The notes beneath the pieces are model-generated. The model did not search any database, was not told the origin of the DNA, and was given only the letters and a program-made list of their open reading frames with translations. The translations under genes were made by a program, and so were the position numbers. A DNA stretch of 64,000 nt from Pantoea vagans (GTDB lineage Bacteria; Pseudomonadota; Gammaproteobacteria; Enterobacterales; Enterobacteriaceae): assembly GCF_001506165.1 (NCBI RefSeq), contig NZ_CP011427.1, positions 1,302,001 to 1,366,000 on the forward strand, written 5' to 3'. Positions 27,391 to 37,083 of this stretch are shown here, one piece after another. Position 1 is the stretch's first letter. Each line of letters starts with the position of its first letter.

Positions 27391-28190
27391 TGTCGAATAA
27401 GCAAAAGTCTGTTGGATGGGATGACTTCATCTCTGCATTAAAAAACTTTCACGTTGTGAAAGTGATGGGTGGTCAAGACATCCGCATGCGTTACAAACGC
27501 TCTAAAATGGGGCCGTTTTGGATCACAATCAGTATGGCGGTGATGATTACCACCATGGGATTAGTATTCGGCAACCTATTTAAAACCAACGTTAAAGAGT
27601 TCCTGCCTTACCTGACGTTAGGCCTGATAACCTGGACATTTATTCAGAGTTGCATCTCTGAGGGTTGTGATGCGCTCATCTCATCCGAAGGTATCATTAA
27701 GCAGCTACCCGTCCCCTTACATGTCCATGTGATGCGAGTAATTTGGAAGAATTTCTTAATATTTCTCCACAATATTGTCATTTTCCCATTGGTATTACTT
27801 GCAGTTCAAAAGAGCGTAAGCTGGACAGTTATTCTGGCTATACCCGGTTTTCTGCTGCTTTTGTTAAATTTGACTTGGGTGTTAATGATTCTTTCAATGA
27901 TTTGTGCACGCTTCCGCGACATGACACAAATTGTGCTTAGTATCATGCAAGTGATCTTCTATCTTACTCCTATTATCTGGATGCCTAAGCTGCTTTCTCA
28001 CAGTTCTGCTGCTGTACTCCTCAATTTCAACCCACTTTACCATCTCATTGATTTGGTAAGAAGTCCGTTATTGGGCGAAGTGCCGATGACAAGTAGTTAT
28101 ATTATTTCGGCGGTCATGGCTGTAGTCGGTTTATCATTATCGATTGCAATGACCAGTAGATATAAATATCGCGTTCCTTATTGGGTTTAA
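27390..28190 (+). CDS. wzm: O-antigen ABC exporter, permease Wzm
   Basis: This 266-residue inner-membrane protein has six predicted helices and the ABC-2 family pattern, starting with an amphipathic N-terminus and DIRMRYKRSKMGPFWITISM. With Wzt it moves the completed undecaprenyl-linked O-polysaccharide to the periplasm, so the O-antigen here is of the ABC-dependent type and not Wzx/Wzy. It is coupled to the preceding gene by TAATG. Confidence 0.92.
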   Translation: MSNKQKSVGWDDFISALKNFHVVKVMGGQDIRMRYKRSKMGPFWITISMAVMITTMGLVFGNLFKTNVKEFLPYLTLGLITWTFIQSCISEGCDALISSEGIIKQLPVPLHVHVMRVIWKNFLIFLHNIVIFPLVLLAVQKSVSWTVILAIPGFLLLLLNLTWVLMILSMICARFRDMTQIVLSIMQVIFYLTPIIWMPKLLSHSSAAVLLNFNPLYHLIDLVRSPLLGEVPMTSSYIISAVMAVVGLSLSIAMTSRYKYRVPYWV

Positions 28191-28194
28191 CATT

Positions 28195-28968
28195 ATGGCT
28201 ATTATTAGATTTGAAAATGTTGGCATTGACTTCCCAATATTCAACGCACAGGCGAGGTCAATTAAAAAGAATTTTATTAATTTTGCCACTGGTGGAAAGG
28301 TTGGCCAGCATGACGGTAAAGTGGTTGTTTCTGCCTTAAATAATCTTAACTTTGAGATTAAAGATGGCGAGAGAGTCGGCTTAATTGGACATAATGGTGC
28401 AGGTAAAACCACGTTGCTACGTATGTTTAGCAAGGTTTACCATCCTACAAGTGGACAAGCCACCATTGAGGGTGATATCGGTTCATTGATCTCAATTTCT
28501 CTCGGTATTAATCAAGAGTTTACAGGCAGAGAAAACATTTACATCCGTGGTGCGCTTTTAGGCCTCAAAAAGAAAGAAATTGATGCACGCATTGAAGAGA
28601 TCATTGATTTCACCGACCTTGGTGATTTTATCGACATGCCGGTAAGAACTTACTCTTCTGGTATGCAGATGCGCCTTGGATTCAGTGTCAGTACAATTTT
28701 TACTCCAGAAATTTTGCTGATGGATGAGTGGTTATCTGTGGGGGATGAAGGCTTTAAAGAAAAAGCTGAAACTCGATTAACCAACATCATCAATGCGACT
28801 AAAATTCTCATTCTTGCCAGCCACAGTAATGAATTGTTAAGAAAAACCTGTACGAGAATTCTTTGGCTGGAACATGGCACGGTAAAAATGGATGGTACGC
28901 CGGAAGAAGTGCTACCACTCTATTTTAAATCGAATATTCAAAGAGGTGATTTGTTAACCAACGCCTAA
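28195..28968 (+). CDS. wzt: O-antigen ABC exporter, ATP-binding subunit Wzt (short form)
   Basis: The 257-residue ATPase has Walker A GHNGAGKTTLLR (residues about 67-78), the signature YSSGMQMRLGFS and Walker B EILLMDEWLSVGDEGF. It stops soon after the nucleotide-binding domain and so lacks the C-terminal carbohydrate-binding domain that in other Wzt proteins recognises a modified chain end. In known systems with a short Wzt, chain length is set by coupling to export rather than by a terminal cap. It lies 4 bp after wzm. Confidence 0.93.
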   Translation: MAIIRFENVGIDFPIFNAQARSIKKNFINFATGGKVGQHDGKVVVSALNNLNFEIKDGERVGLIGHNGAGKTTLLRMFSKVYHPTSGQATIEGDIGSLISISLGINQEFTGRENIYIRGALLGLKKKEIDARIEEIIDFTDLGDFIDMPVRTYSSGMQMRLGFSVSTIFTPEILLMDEWLSVGDEGFKEKAETRLTNIINATKILILASHSNELLRKTCTRILWLEHGTVKMDGTPEEVLPLYFKSNIQRGDLLTNA

Positions 28969-29098
28969 TCCTGCACAATTTTTAGGTGTTTAATCATCGC
29001 ACCATTCACTACCTAAAATGTGCCTAGATGAGTTAACATATTTGCCACTTCAATCACAAATCTGATTTTGTGATGGTAACTTCAGACAGGAGTAGATG

Positions 29099-30508
29099 AT
29101 GTCCAAGCAACAAATCGGTGTTGTCGGTATGGCAGTAATGGGCCGTAACCTTGCTCTTAACATTGAGAGCCGCGGCTACACAGTGTCTATCTTCAACCGT
29201 TCTCGCGAAAAGACTGATGAAGTCATCGCTGAAAACCAAGACAAGAAACTTGCCCCTTACTATACCGTTGAAGAGTTCGTTGAGTCCCTGGAGAAACCAC
29301 GCCGTATCCTGCTGATGGTGCAGGCGGGTGAAGCGACCGATAAAACAATCGCGTCTCTGACTCCACACTTGGACAAAGGCGACATTCTGATTGATGGTGG
29401 TAACACCTTCTATAAAGATACCATCCGCCGTAACAAAGAACTGTCTGACCAGGGCTTCAACTTCATCGGTACCGGCGTCTCCGGCGGTGAAGAGGGTGCA
29501 CTTAAAGGCCCTTCAATCATGCCTGGTGGTCAGAAAGAAGCGTACGAACTGGTTGCGCCAATTTTGGACAAAATCGCTGCACGTGCTGAAGATGGCGAGG
29601 CTTGTGTTGCTTACATCGGTCCAAACGGTGCTGGTCACTATGTGAAGATGGTGCACAACGGCATCGAATACGGTGATATGCAGTTAATCGCCGAAGCTTA
29701 TGCATTGCTGAAAGGCGCGCTGGGCCTGAACAATGAAGAACTGGCAAAAACCTTCACCGACTGGAACAACGGTGAGCTGAGCAGCTACCTGATCGACATC
29801 ACCAAAGATATCTTCACCAAGAAAGATGAAGAAGGTAAGTATCTGGTAGATGTTATTCTGGACGAGGCCGCTAACAAAGGTACCGGTAAATGGACCAGCC
29901 AGAGTTCACTGGATCTCGGCGAGCCGCTGTCCCTGATCACCGAATCTGTATTCGCTCGTTACCTCTCTTCTCTGAAATCTCAGCGTGTTGCTGCCTCTAA
30001 AGTACTGAGTGGCCCACAAGCTAAAGCCTTCACTGGTGATAAAGCAGAGTTTGTTGAGAAGGTGCGCCGCGCATTGTATCTCGGCAAAATCGTTTCTTAT
30101 GCTCAGGGCTTCTCACAGCTGCGTGCTGCTTCAGAAGAGAACAACTGGGATCTGCACTACGGTGAAATCGCTAAGATCTTCCGCGCTGGTTGTATCATCC
30201 GTGCTCAGTTCCTGCAGAAGATTACCGATGCATACGCAAGCAATGCAGACATCGCTAACTTGTTGCTCGATCCTTACTTCAAGAACATCGCTGATGAGTA
30301 CCAGCAGGCGCTGCGTGATGTCGTTTCTTACGCAATTCAGAATGGTATCCCAACACCAACCTTCTCAGCTGCTATCGCATATTACGATAGCTACCGCTCA
30401 GAAGTTCTGCCAGCGAACCTGATTCAGGCTCAGCGTGACTACTTCGGTGCGCACACCTACAAGCGTATTGATAAAGACGGTGTGTTCCACACCGAGTGGC
30501 TTGATTAA
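29099..30508 (+). CDS. gnd: 6-phosphogluconate dehydrogenase, decarboxylating
   Basis: Gnd converts 6-phosphogluconate to ribulose 5-phosphate in the pentose phosphate pathway. The 469-residue protein shows [17 protein letters not shown] at the N-terminus, [19 protein letters not shown], and [13 protein letters not shown] with the catalytic Lys; it is close to the E. coli enzyme throughout. GGAG precedes ATG 29099; an in-frame ATG at 29096 is also possible. The gene is the usual 3' border of enterobacterial O-antigen clusters and has higher GC than the genes on either side. Confidence 0.97.
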   Translation: MSKQQIGVVGMAVMGRNLALNIESRGYTVSIFNRSREKTDEVIAENQDKKLAPYYTVEEFVESLEKPRRILLMVQAGEATDKTIASLTPHLDKGDILIDGGNTFYKDTIRRNKELSDQGFNFIGTGVSGGEEGALKGPSIMPGGQKEAYELVAPILDKIAARAEDGEACVAYIGPNGAGHYVKMVHNGIEYGDMQLIAEAYALLKGALGLNNEELAKTFTDWNNGELSSYLIDITKDIFTKKDEEGKYLVDVILDEAANKGTGKWTSQSSLDLGEPLSLITESVFARYLSSLKSQRVAASKVLSGPQAKAFTGDKAEFVEKVRRALYLGKIVSYAQGFSQLRAASEENNWDLHYGEIAKIFRAGCIIRAQFLQKITDAYASNADIANLLLDPYFKNIADEYQQALRDVVSYAIQNGIPTPTFSAAIAYYDSYRSEVLPANLIQAQRDYFGAHTYKRIDKDGVFHTEWLD

Positions 30509-30522
30509 AATACTTACTTATT

Positions 30523-30548
30523 AAGGCTTCCTTTGGAAGCCTTTTTTA
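30523..30548 (+). terminator. Rho-independent terminator after gnd
   Basis: AAGGCTTCC-TTT-GGAAGCCTTTTTTA forms a 9-bp stem with a T-tract, 14 bp after the gnd stop. It separates gnd from the large gene that follows, whose 170-bp AT-rich leader lacks a JUMPstart motif. Confidence 0.9.
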
Positions 30549-30721
30549 TTTACTCGTAATATGAAATAAATTAGTTCTTGTGCAATAAAAATATTCCTTT
30601 TTCCATTTCTTTTTTATTCCCTTCGTTTTTTGAATAAAACTCTAGCCATGCTTAATGTAAGGCGTGTCTTTTAGTTACCATATTTATTTTTTAAATTAAT
30701 TTTTGAAATTAAAGGTAAGAA

Positions 30722-33700
30722 ATGAACTCATCACAAAAAAGCTTTGATTCATCAATTGATACATTTAGTGATTTGCAAATAATCTCTGAAGACAATACGC
30801 AGTTCCCTAATTATTCACTCAATGCTATATCATTCATGAGTCCTGTAGAACTTACCCTTTCTGCGTGGCTGGAACATATTCCATTTGCATTTTGGCTGAT
30901 TAATGCTCACAAACCACGTGTATTGGTTGAACTCGGTACACATTATGGTTCGTCGTACTTTGCATTTTGTCAGGCGATAAATCAGTTGAATCTACCCACT
31001 AAAACATATGCAGTAGATATGTGGAAAGGGGATGAGCATGCGGGGTTTTACGGAGAGAATGTCTTTAGTGCAGTCCAATCGCACAATAATCATTTATACT
31101 CTCGTTTTTCCACTCTAATGCGTACATCTTTTGATGAAGCTTCAGAGCACTTTTCTGATGATGAAATTGATCTGCTCCATATTGATGGCTATCATACTTA
31201 CGAAGCAGTAAAAAATGATTTCGATGTTTGGCTTCCTAAACTATCTAATCGTGGTGTTGTAATAATTCACGATAGTAATGTGCGCAAAGCTGATTTTGGT
31301 GTTTACAAATTTGTATCTGAATTGCGAAAATTGTATCCTTGTTTTGAATTCTCACACGGTCATGGTTTAACCATTGTAGGTGTAGGTTCCGAACAAACTG
31401 CCGCAATGATTCAACTTTTTTCATCTGATAATAATTCTAACAAAGTCAGGCATATTCAATCTATTTTTTCAAAACTAGGCAAAGCTTGTTCTGATGAATA
31501 TAAAGTAAAGAAAAATAGCATTGAGATGGCTCATCAACAACTAGAACTCAAAGATGCAACTGATAAAATAAAGTATTTAAAAAATAAAAATAATGATAGT
31601 GAGTTGACTTTATCTAACCTTCGTGAACGTATCGATATCCACCTTAACGAAATTGAAACCTTAAGATCGGATTTACGCTACCTGCAAGAAAATCACAGTT
31701 CAAATAATAAAAGTCTTCTTATTAAAGAGCACGAGTTACACGCAGTATTGAACTCAACGTCATGGCGAGTTACCAAGCCGCTTCGTTTTTTTAAGCGCCT
31801 TGTTAGCTATTTAGTTAGAAAAGCTCGTCTTCATTTTTTTAATAATAAAAAAATAACAGCAGGTAATCGGCAGGCTCTTAAAGAGGAAGTTGTCGATTTT
31901 GACAGTGAGTGGTATCTGACAACGTATCCGGATATAGCAGACTCAGGAATAGATCCTTACCAACATTATTTAGAACACGGTCGGGATGAAGGGCGCTATT
32001 CCTCCGAACAGGCATTAAAAAAAGCCTTGGCACCTGATTTAGATGAAGAATGGTATCTCAATACTTATTCTGATGTTAAAAGCGCAGGTCTCAGCGCATT
32101 ACATCATTATACCTCCTACGGACGTATTGAAGGCCGATTCTCTTCTTTAGCTCGGCTTTTTGCTCAAGACTTCGACGAGAAATGGTATGTTGAACAGTAT
32201 CCTGATGTAGCAGGTGCTGGAATTGAACCCTTAGAGCATTTCCTTCTGCATGGTTACGCTGAAGGTCGTAAACCCTGTGCTATGCCACGCATGTTGGAAG
32301 CGCCATACTTTCGTTATGGACCTTCTGAGTATGGAGCTAAAGATGCACCGCTATTAATAGACTCTGATGTTTGTTTGAATAAGAGTTTTTCCCAAAGAAT
32401 AGCTGTTCATTTACATCTTTATTACATTGATCTTGCAGATGAATTTATTAATTATCTTGATAATATCCCTGTGAAATTTGATCTCTTCATTTCAATTCCT
32501 GAAGGGAAATACAATGTTGAAGATTGCGAGAGTCTTTTTACTTCATCTTTAAAGCTACTCAACAAGATAACAGTCAAAGAAACAAAAAATGTTGGAAGAG
32601 ACATTTATCCATTTGTTGTTGAGTTTGGCAAAGAATTGCTATCTTACGGTCTCATTCTTCATATACATTCAAAAAAATCCCCTCAATCTAAAACAAGAGG
32701 CTGGCGTAGATTTCTTCTTCATTATACTCTTGGAAGTAGAGCTATAATTACACAAATTCTAAATGCGTTTGATGATGACCAGCGATTAGGTGCTTTTTTT
32801 CCAGCTTATTTCCATGCGACTACCAGGCAGCCGCTGTGGGGTGGGAATAGCTCAATTGTTGAAAAACAACTAGAAAACCTTGGATTTGAATATGATATGA
32901 CTTATTGCCCTGATTATCCGGCCGGTTCATTCTTTTGGGCTAGACCAGAGGCATATAGGCCCATATTAGATGGGAAATATCAATTAGGTGACTTCGATCA
33001 GGAAGAAGGGCAATTTGATGGCACCTTGGCACATGGTTTTGAGCGACTATTTGGTGTGTTACCGCTTCTGCAAAATTATACAACAAGAATAAGTTTTGTT
33101 GATAGAGATTATCGACTCTTGAACTATTTCGATAAGGAAAGATTTGCGAAGCTTGAAAAAAACACCTTGACTCATTTTGAAGAAGATCGTAACGCTGATA
33201 TTTTAATCTATGAAAAAGCAATAAGCGAAAGAGTAGAAAAGAAAGCTAAAGTCGCCTTGGTTACAGCCATTATCGGGGATTTCGATGCGCTGTTTTTACC
33301 AAAATACCTCGAGGGTGATGTTGACTACCATTGTTTCTCTGACACAGTTTCAGATGGATATGGTGTTTTTCAAGTTCATAAACCCCCTTATGTCGATGCA
33401 GATCCCCGTCGTACCGCACGTTACATAAAAACTAACCTACTAAAATACGTCGAAGGTTATGATTATATTGTATGGATTGATGCAAACGTTGAAATTAATG
33501 TAAGGGTCACTGAACTTGTTCAGCGTGTATCAAGTTCTTCTCATACATTAGGTGCCATTCAACATCCAGTACGAGATAATTTATTTGAGGAGTCTGAGGA
33601 GATTATTTCTTGGAAACTGGATGATGAGAGTGTAGTAAGAGAGCAAACTGCCCGCTATGAATCCATACACAATCTCCGTTCTGCACCACTTATAGAGAGT

Positions 33701-34861
33701 AATGTTTTGGTTATGGATGCACGAGACGAAAAAATCCATAATTTCATGCGTCTTTGGTGGAATGAGATTAATAATTATAGTCGACGTGACCAACTCAGTA
33801 TCGGCTATGCTCTGGAAGAAGCAAACGTCACATGGCAACCTTTGCTTGCTGAACAACAGTCAACTCGTGATTCACACGAATTTGCATTATTTCGCCATGG
33901 AATTAATGATTGGGGTCCTAAGCCACACATTTATTCTTCATGGTACAATTGTGCTCCCAAAAAGACTCATGATATAAATTTAATAAATTCTATTAACGTA
34001 GATGGTGAAAAACTAAACCTTGATATCGTAGTTTGCATTCATAATGCTTTAGAAGATGTTCGTGCTTGTCTAGATTCACTTGCCGATATGTTATCAAAGG
34101 CAAATATTATATTGGTGGATGACGCGTCTGACATTGAAACTAAACAATTTTTAGAAGAGTACGCTGAGAAGAATTCAGTAACTTTATTGCGGCAGAATCA
34201 ACGACTTGGTTATACCAAAACATCAAATAATGGAATTCGCTCAGGTAACAATCAAAACGTTCTGCTGCTTAATAGTGACACTATTGTTCCGCCAGGCTCA
34301 TTAAGTAAGCTTTGTTTCGTACTCAATAACCAACCCAATTTAGGTGTGGTTGGCCCACTATCTAATGCAGCAAGTACTCAATCTGTACCCTCAATAAAAG
34401 GGTCCGCAGGTCAGACAGCAATCAATTCTTTGCCTGGAAAGTTGTCTCCCGCCGAATTAGATCTTCATTTTGAAAAAAATTGGGATCAAGAACTTGTGAG
34501 AGTTCCGTTAGTACATGGATTCTGTTTCATGGTGAAGCGCACTGTATTCGAAAAGGTGGGTTTATTTGACGAACAGAGTTTTCCGCATGGTTATGGGGAA
34601 GAAAATGACTTTTGTTTCCGCGTTGCTGATGCTGGCTTCGACTTGGCCGTTTTAACTAATACGTATATTTACCATGCTAAGTCAAAAAGCTATGCCAGCG
34701 ATGAACGTGTTCGTTTAATGGATGATGGCATGAAAGCTCTCGTTCGTAAGTATTCTGTTCAACGTATTCAGCGATCGGTTTCAACAATGCAACATCAGCC
34801 TAAACTAGAAGTTGCTCGGGCGCTTGCACAAAATCTCTATGATCAATACGAAGTTAAATAA
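30722..34861 (+). CDS. giant multidomain O-antigen enzyme: methyltransferase, RgpF, DUF616-like and GT2 domains
   Basis: This AT-rich gene encodes 1379 residues. Residues 40-225 resemble a class I SAM methyltransferase (VLVELGTHYGSSYFAFCQA, then IDLLHIDGYHTYEAVKNDF and VVIIHDS). Residues 255-345 look like a coiled coil, followed by NSTSWRVTKPLRFFKRL. Three repeats of about 45-50 residues (WYLTTYPDIADSGI, WYLNTYSDVKSAGL, WYVEQYPDVAGAGI, each ending HG/YG-x-x-EGR) span 392-517. RgpF-like sequence covers about 555-830 (NVGRDIYPFVVEFG). Residues 840-1090 resemble DUF616 glycosyltransferase-like proteins (VALVTAIIGDFDALFLPKYL, YDYIVWIDANVEI). Residues 1100-1370 are a GT2 domain (VVCIHNALEDVRACLDSL, LLNSDTIVPPGSL, GYGEENDFCFRVADAGF). 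A role in O-chain synthesis and perhaps capping is inferred; no single known protein matches the whole order in my memory. Confidence 0.8.
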   Translation: MNSSQKSFDSSIDTFSDLQIISEDNTQFPNYSLNAISFMSPVELTLSAWLEHIPFAFWLINAHKPRVLVELGTHYGSSYFAFCQAINQLNLPTKTYAVDMWKGDEHAGFYGENVFSAVQSHNNHLYSRFSTLMRTSFDEASEHFSDDEIDLLHIDGYHTYEAVKNDFDVWLPKLSNRGVVIIHDSNVRKADFGVYKFVSELRKLYPCFEFSHGHGLTIVGVGSEQTAAMIQLFSSDNNSNKVRHIQSIFSKLGKACSDEYKVKKNSIEMAHQQLELKDATDKIKYLKNKNNDSELTLSNLRERIDIHLNEIETLRSDLRYLQENHSSNNKSLLIKEHELHAVLNSTSWRVTKPLRFFKRLVSYLVRKARLHFFNNKKITAGNRQALKEEVVDFDSEWYLTTYPDIADSGIDPYQHYLEHGRDEGRYSSEQALKKALAPDLDEEWYLNTYSDVKSAGLSALHHYTSYGRIEGRFSSLARLFAQDFDEKWYVEQYPDVAGAGIEPLEHFLLHGYAEGRKPCAMPRMLEAPYFRYGPSEYGAKDAPLLIDSDVCLNKSFSQRIAVHLHLYYIDLADEFINYLDNIPVKFDLFISIPEGKYNVEDCESLFTSSLKLLNKITVKETKNVGRDIYPFVVEFGKELLSYGLILHIHSKKSPQSKTRGWRRFLLHYTLGSRAIITQILNAFDDDQRLGAFFPAYFHATTRQPLWGGNSSIVEKQLENLGFEYDMTYCPDYPAGSFFWARPEAYRPILDGKYQLGDFDQEEGQFDGTLAHGFERLFGVLPLLQNYTTRISFVDRDYRLLNYFDKERFAKLEKNTLTHFEEDRNADILIYEKAISERVEKKAKVALVTAIIGDFDALFLPKYLEGDVDYHCFSDTVSDGYGVFQVHKPPYVDADPRRTARYIKTNLLKYVEGYDYIVWIDANVEINVRVTELVQRVSSSSHTLGAIQHPVRDNLFEESEEIISWKLDDESVVREQTARYESIHNLRSAPLIESNVLVMDARDEKIHNFMRLWWNEINNYSRRDQLSIGYALEEANVTWQPLLAEQQSTRDSHEFALFRHGINDWGPKPHIYSSWYNCAPKKTHDINLINSINVDGEKLNLDIVVCIHNALEDVRACLDSLADMLSKANIILVDDASDIETKQFLEEYAEKNSVTLLRQNQRLGYTKTSNNGIRSGNNQNVLLLNSDTIVPPGSLSKLCFVLNNQPNLGVVGPLSNAASTQSVPSIKGSAGQTAINSLPGKLSPAELDLHFEKNWDQELVRVPLVHGFCFMVKRTVFEKVGLFDEQSFPHGYGEENDFCFRVADAGFDLAVLTNTYIYHAKSKSYASDERVRLMDDGMKALVRKYSVQRIQRSVSTMQHQPKLEVARALAQNLYDQYEVK

Positions 34862-34887
34862 CACTTACTGAATAACTTTCAACATAT

Positions 34888-34926
34888 TAAAAGCGCCTGG
34901 GTATAGTAATATTCAGGCGCTTTAAA
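34888..34926. terminator. bidirectional terminator
   Basis: AAAGCGCCTG and CAGGCGCTTT form a perfect 10-bp stem with A-tracts before and T/A-rich sequence after, between two convergent genes. It can serve both the large glycosyltransferase gene and the minus-strand hydrolase. Confidence 0.85.
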
Positions 34927-34928
34927 AA

Positions 34929-36044
34929 TCACACCACCAACAACTCCCCCTCACGTCCCGCATTCTCTCCAGCCAGCCTCACCACCAGCATCCCCGCCGT
35001 CGCAAACTTCATCAAATTCCTCGCATACAGCACGCCACCAAACTCAGCAAACAGCGGCGTCACCTGGTCGGTAATCGGGTCAACAATCTCAGCCACCACT
35101 TCACCAGGCTTAATCCACTCACCCAACTTGCGGCGGTTCAATAGCAGCCCAGAGTGCGGCGCATGAATATACTCACAGCCTGCTAACGGCGTGGCTGGGT
35201 TAATCAGGGCAGGGGACTCACCCAACTCACCCGCAATGTAGCCACCTTCAATCAGCGCATTGATAATTGCATCGGCATCTTTTTCTGCCTGTTCAGGCTC
35301 AACATCTGCCACGCCGCGTAACTCCAGCGTCACTGGCAACAATCCACGCGGCATGGGGTACTTATCACCAAAGCGCTCTGCCAGTGTTAACCACGGCTCG
35401 CAGCAGGCTTCATCAAATGGCTCTCCACCTGAAATCTGCGCCAGCAGCTGCACTTCACTGCCTAGCCAGCGCGCCAGCGGTTCGATGTCCTGCCAGGCAT
35501 GCGGAGTGGTGTAGAGGTGTGGCAGTGCATCCCAGTCGCAGTGCAGATCGATCATGAGATCCGCCTGGCTGGCCATGCGCATCAGGGTAAAGCGCTGCGA
35601 ATCCAGCTCAGTCTTGGCAATACGGTCGCGATAATGACGGTCAATCGCTTCGCGAATCAGACGTTTGTTTTCGTACTCACTTTGCGTCAGTGAATCCGCA
35701 AGTTCGGCGGCCAGGGTTTCACCCAATGCCGGGAAGCGACGGTTGAAATCCTGACCTGATAAGGTATGGAAGCGTCCCAGATGGCTGCCGTGCCAGTGCT
35801 GGCCCATCGCTAAGGGGTTGGCGACCGGCACCAGGGTGATCTTTGACTTAAGCTGTCCGGCGGATTCCAGTGCCAGCAGTTTGTGTTTTAAATACCACGC
35901 TACCGCCATACCGGGCAGCTCATCACCGTGTAAGGCGGCCTGAATATAGACGCGCTGCTGGGAATCGGTACCGAAGTGGAAGCTAACGATTTCGCGCTGT
36001 GTTCCAAGGGAAGCACTCAACAGAGGATGATGTTGCTGTTGCAT
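34929..36044 (-). CDS. succinylglutamate desuccinylase/aspartoacylase-family zinc hydrolase
   Basis: The 371-residue protein has the zinc-carboxypeptidase-like motifs of the AstE/AspA family: IQAALHGDELPGM (HxxE metal ligands, near residue 40), SGQDFNRRFP and LMIDLHCDWDALPH with the third ligand His. The C-terminal part (EYIHAPHSGLLLNRRKLGEWIKPGEVVAEIVD split) is a barrel-sandwich-like domain seen in uncharacterised family members. These enzymes cleave N-acyl amino acids or related amides; the substrate is not known. No ast genes are nearby, so it is not the arginine succinyltransferase pathway enzyme. Its neighbour upstream is an amino-acid-binding protein, which may supply substrate. Confidence 0.85.
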   Translation of the reverse strand: MQQQHHPLLSASLGTQREIVSFHFGTDSQQRVYIQAALHGDELPGMAVAWYLKHKLLALESAGQLKSKITLVPVANPLAMGQHWHGSHLGRFHTLSGQDFNRRFPALGETLAAELADSLTQSEYENKRLIREAIDRHYRDRIAKTELDSQRFTLMRMASQADLMIDLHCDWDALPHLYTTPHAWQDIEPLARWLGSEVQLLAQISGGEPFDEACCEPWLTLAERFGDKYPMPRGLLPVTLELRGVADVEPEQAEKDADAIINALIEGGYIAGELGESPALINPATPLAGCEYIHAPHSGLLLNRRKLGEWIKPGEVVAEIVDPITDQVTPLFAEFGGVLYARNLMKFATAGMLVVRLAGENAGREGELLVV

Positions 36045-36219
36045 GAGGTTGTCGATGTCCTGTCTCTACGGCACCTAAAGATTCGTGCCTAAAATTTATT
36101 GATTGGAATTATAGTGCTGCTGTGAAAATGAGCGGAATAAAAGCAGTGAATTATGTGTACTGAACAATGGAATCCAGCGGCTGGGCGGCCTGCAGGCCGC
36201 CCCTACCAAATACCATACG
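36045..36219. other. 175-bp gap with a GC-rich hairpin
   Basis: A hairpin GGGCGGCCTGCAGGCCGCCC lies at about 36185-36204, just after the stop of the upstream binding-protein gene on the minus strand. It has no T-tract. The remainder is AT-rich and may hold the promoter of the hydrolase gene. Confidence 0.5.
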
Positions 36220-37017
36220 TTACTGCTGAATGGAGATGTCAGTCGCGAAGTACTTCTTCTGAATCTTGTCGAAAGTACCGTTCTTTTTGATTTCAGCGAA
36301 TGCGTTATCAAGGGCAGTTTTCAGCTCTTCATCGCCTTTACGCAAACCAATGGCGGTGCCTGGGCCGATGATCGGGTCTTGTACAATCGGACCTGCCAGT
36401 TCGAAGTCTTTGCCCTGTGGCTGCTTCAGGAAACCATTAGCAGCCTGAGCTGCATCAGTAAACACCACATCAAGACGACCAGAAATTAAGTCACTCTCAA
36501 CCTGTGCCTGATCGCCATAAGGCACCACTTGTACACCGTGTGGCTGCCATTTTGCCAGCGCATAGCGTTCCTGTACGGTTCCCTGCTCAACACCCACGGT
36601 TTTACCTTTCAGGGATTCAGCGGTCGGCAGCAGACCAGAGCCTTTGCGCGCGATGAGTTGGGTGTGCGTATCGTAAAGCGGCACGGTGAAGTCAATCTGC
36701 TTCAGGCGCTCTTCGGTGATGCCCATATCCGAGAGGATAGCGTCGAACTTACGTGCTTTCAGTGCCGGGATCATGCCGTCAAACTGGCTCTCGACCCAGA
36801 CGCATTTGGCTTTCATCTGCTCGCACAGCGCGTTGCCAAGGTCGATATCAAAGCCAACCAGCTTGCCTTGTGGGGTTTTGGATTCGAATGGAGGATAGGT
36901 TGGGTCAACGGCGAAACGAACCTGATCAATCTTTGCCTGAGCGCCAAACGCACAACCTGCCAGTACAGCCAGAGCCAGCGTCTGACGCAGGCGGGCGGTA
37001 AAACGAGAACTTGCCAT
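36220..37017 (-). CDS. amino-acid ABC transporter periplasmic binding protein, lysine/arginine/ornithine type
   Basis: The 265-residue protein has a signal peptide ending at AQA-KIDQ and the family 3 solute-binding fold: VRFAVDPTYPPFESKTPQGKLVGFDIDLGNALCEQM, then DAILSDMGITEERLKQIDFTVPLY split over residues 85-110, and a C-terminal FAEIKKNGTFDKIQKKYF. The pattern matches the ArgT/HisJ group for basic amino acids. The ATG at 37017 starts the signal peptide; the longer upstream frame is not needed. No permease or ATPase genes are adjacent, so it is an orphan binding protein that would have to share a transporter encoded elsewhere. Confidence 0.88.
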   Translation of the reverse strand: MASSRFTARLRQTLALAVLAGCAFGAQAKIDQVRFAVDPTYPPFESKTPQGKLVGFDIDLGNALCEQMKAKCVWVESQFDGMIPALKARKFDAILSDMGITEERLKQIDFTVPLYDTHTQLIARKGSGLLPTAESLKGKTVGVEQGTVQERYALAKWQPHGVQVVPYGDQAQVESDLISGRLDVVFTDAAQAANGFLKQPQGKDFELAGPIVQDPIIGPGTAIGLRKGDEELKTALDNAFAEIKKNGTFDKIQKKYFATDISIQQ

Positions 37018-37083
37018 AATAACGGTCTTCTTTTTTCGTGATGTGGAATCACGCAGAGTACCGCTCACCGTCAGTCATGGCAA

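Noticed and set aside
36180..36205. Rho-independent terminator after the amino-acid-binding protein gene
   Set aside because: The GC-rich hairpin lacks a T-tract on either strand, so it is listed only as a hairpin.
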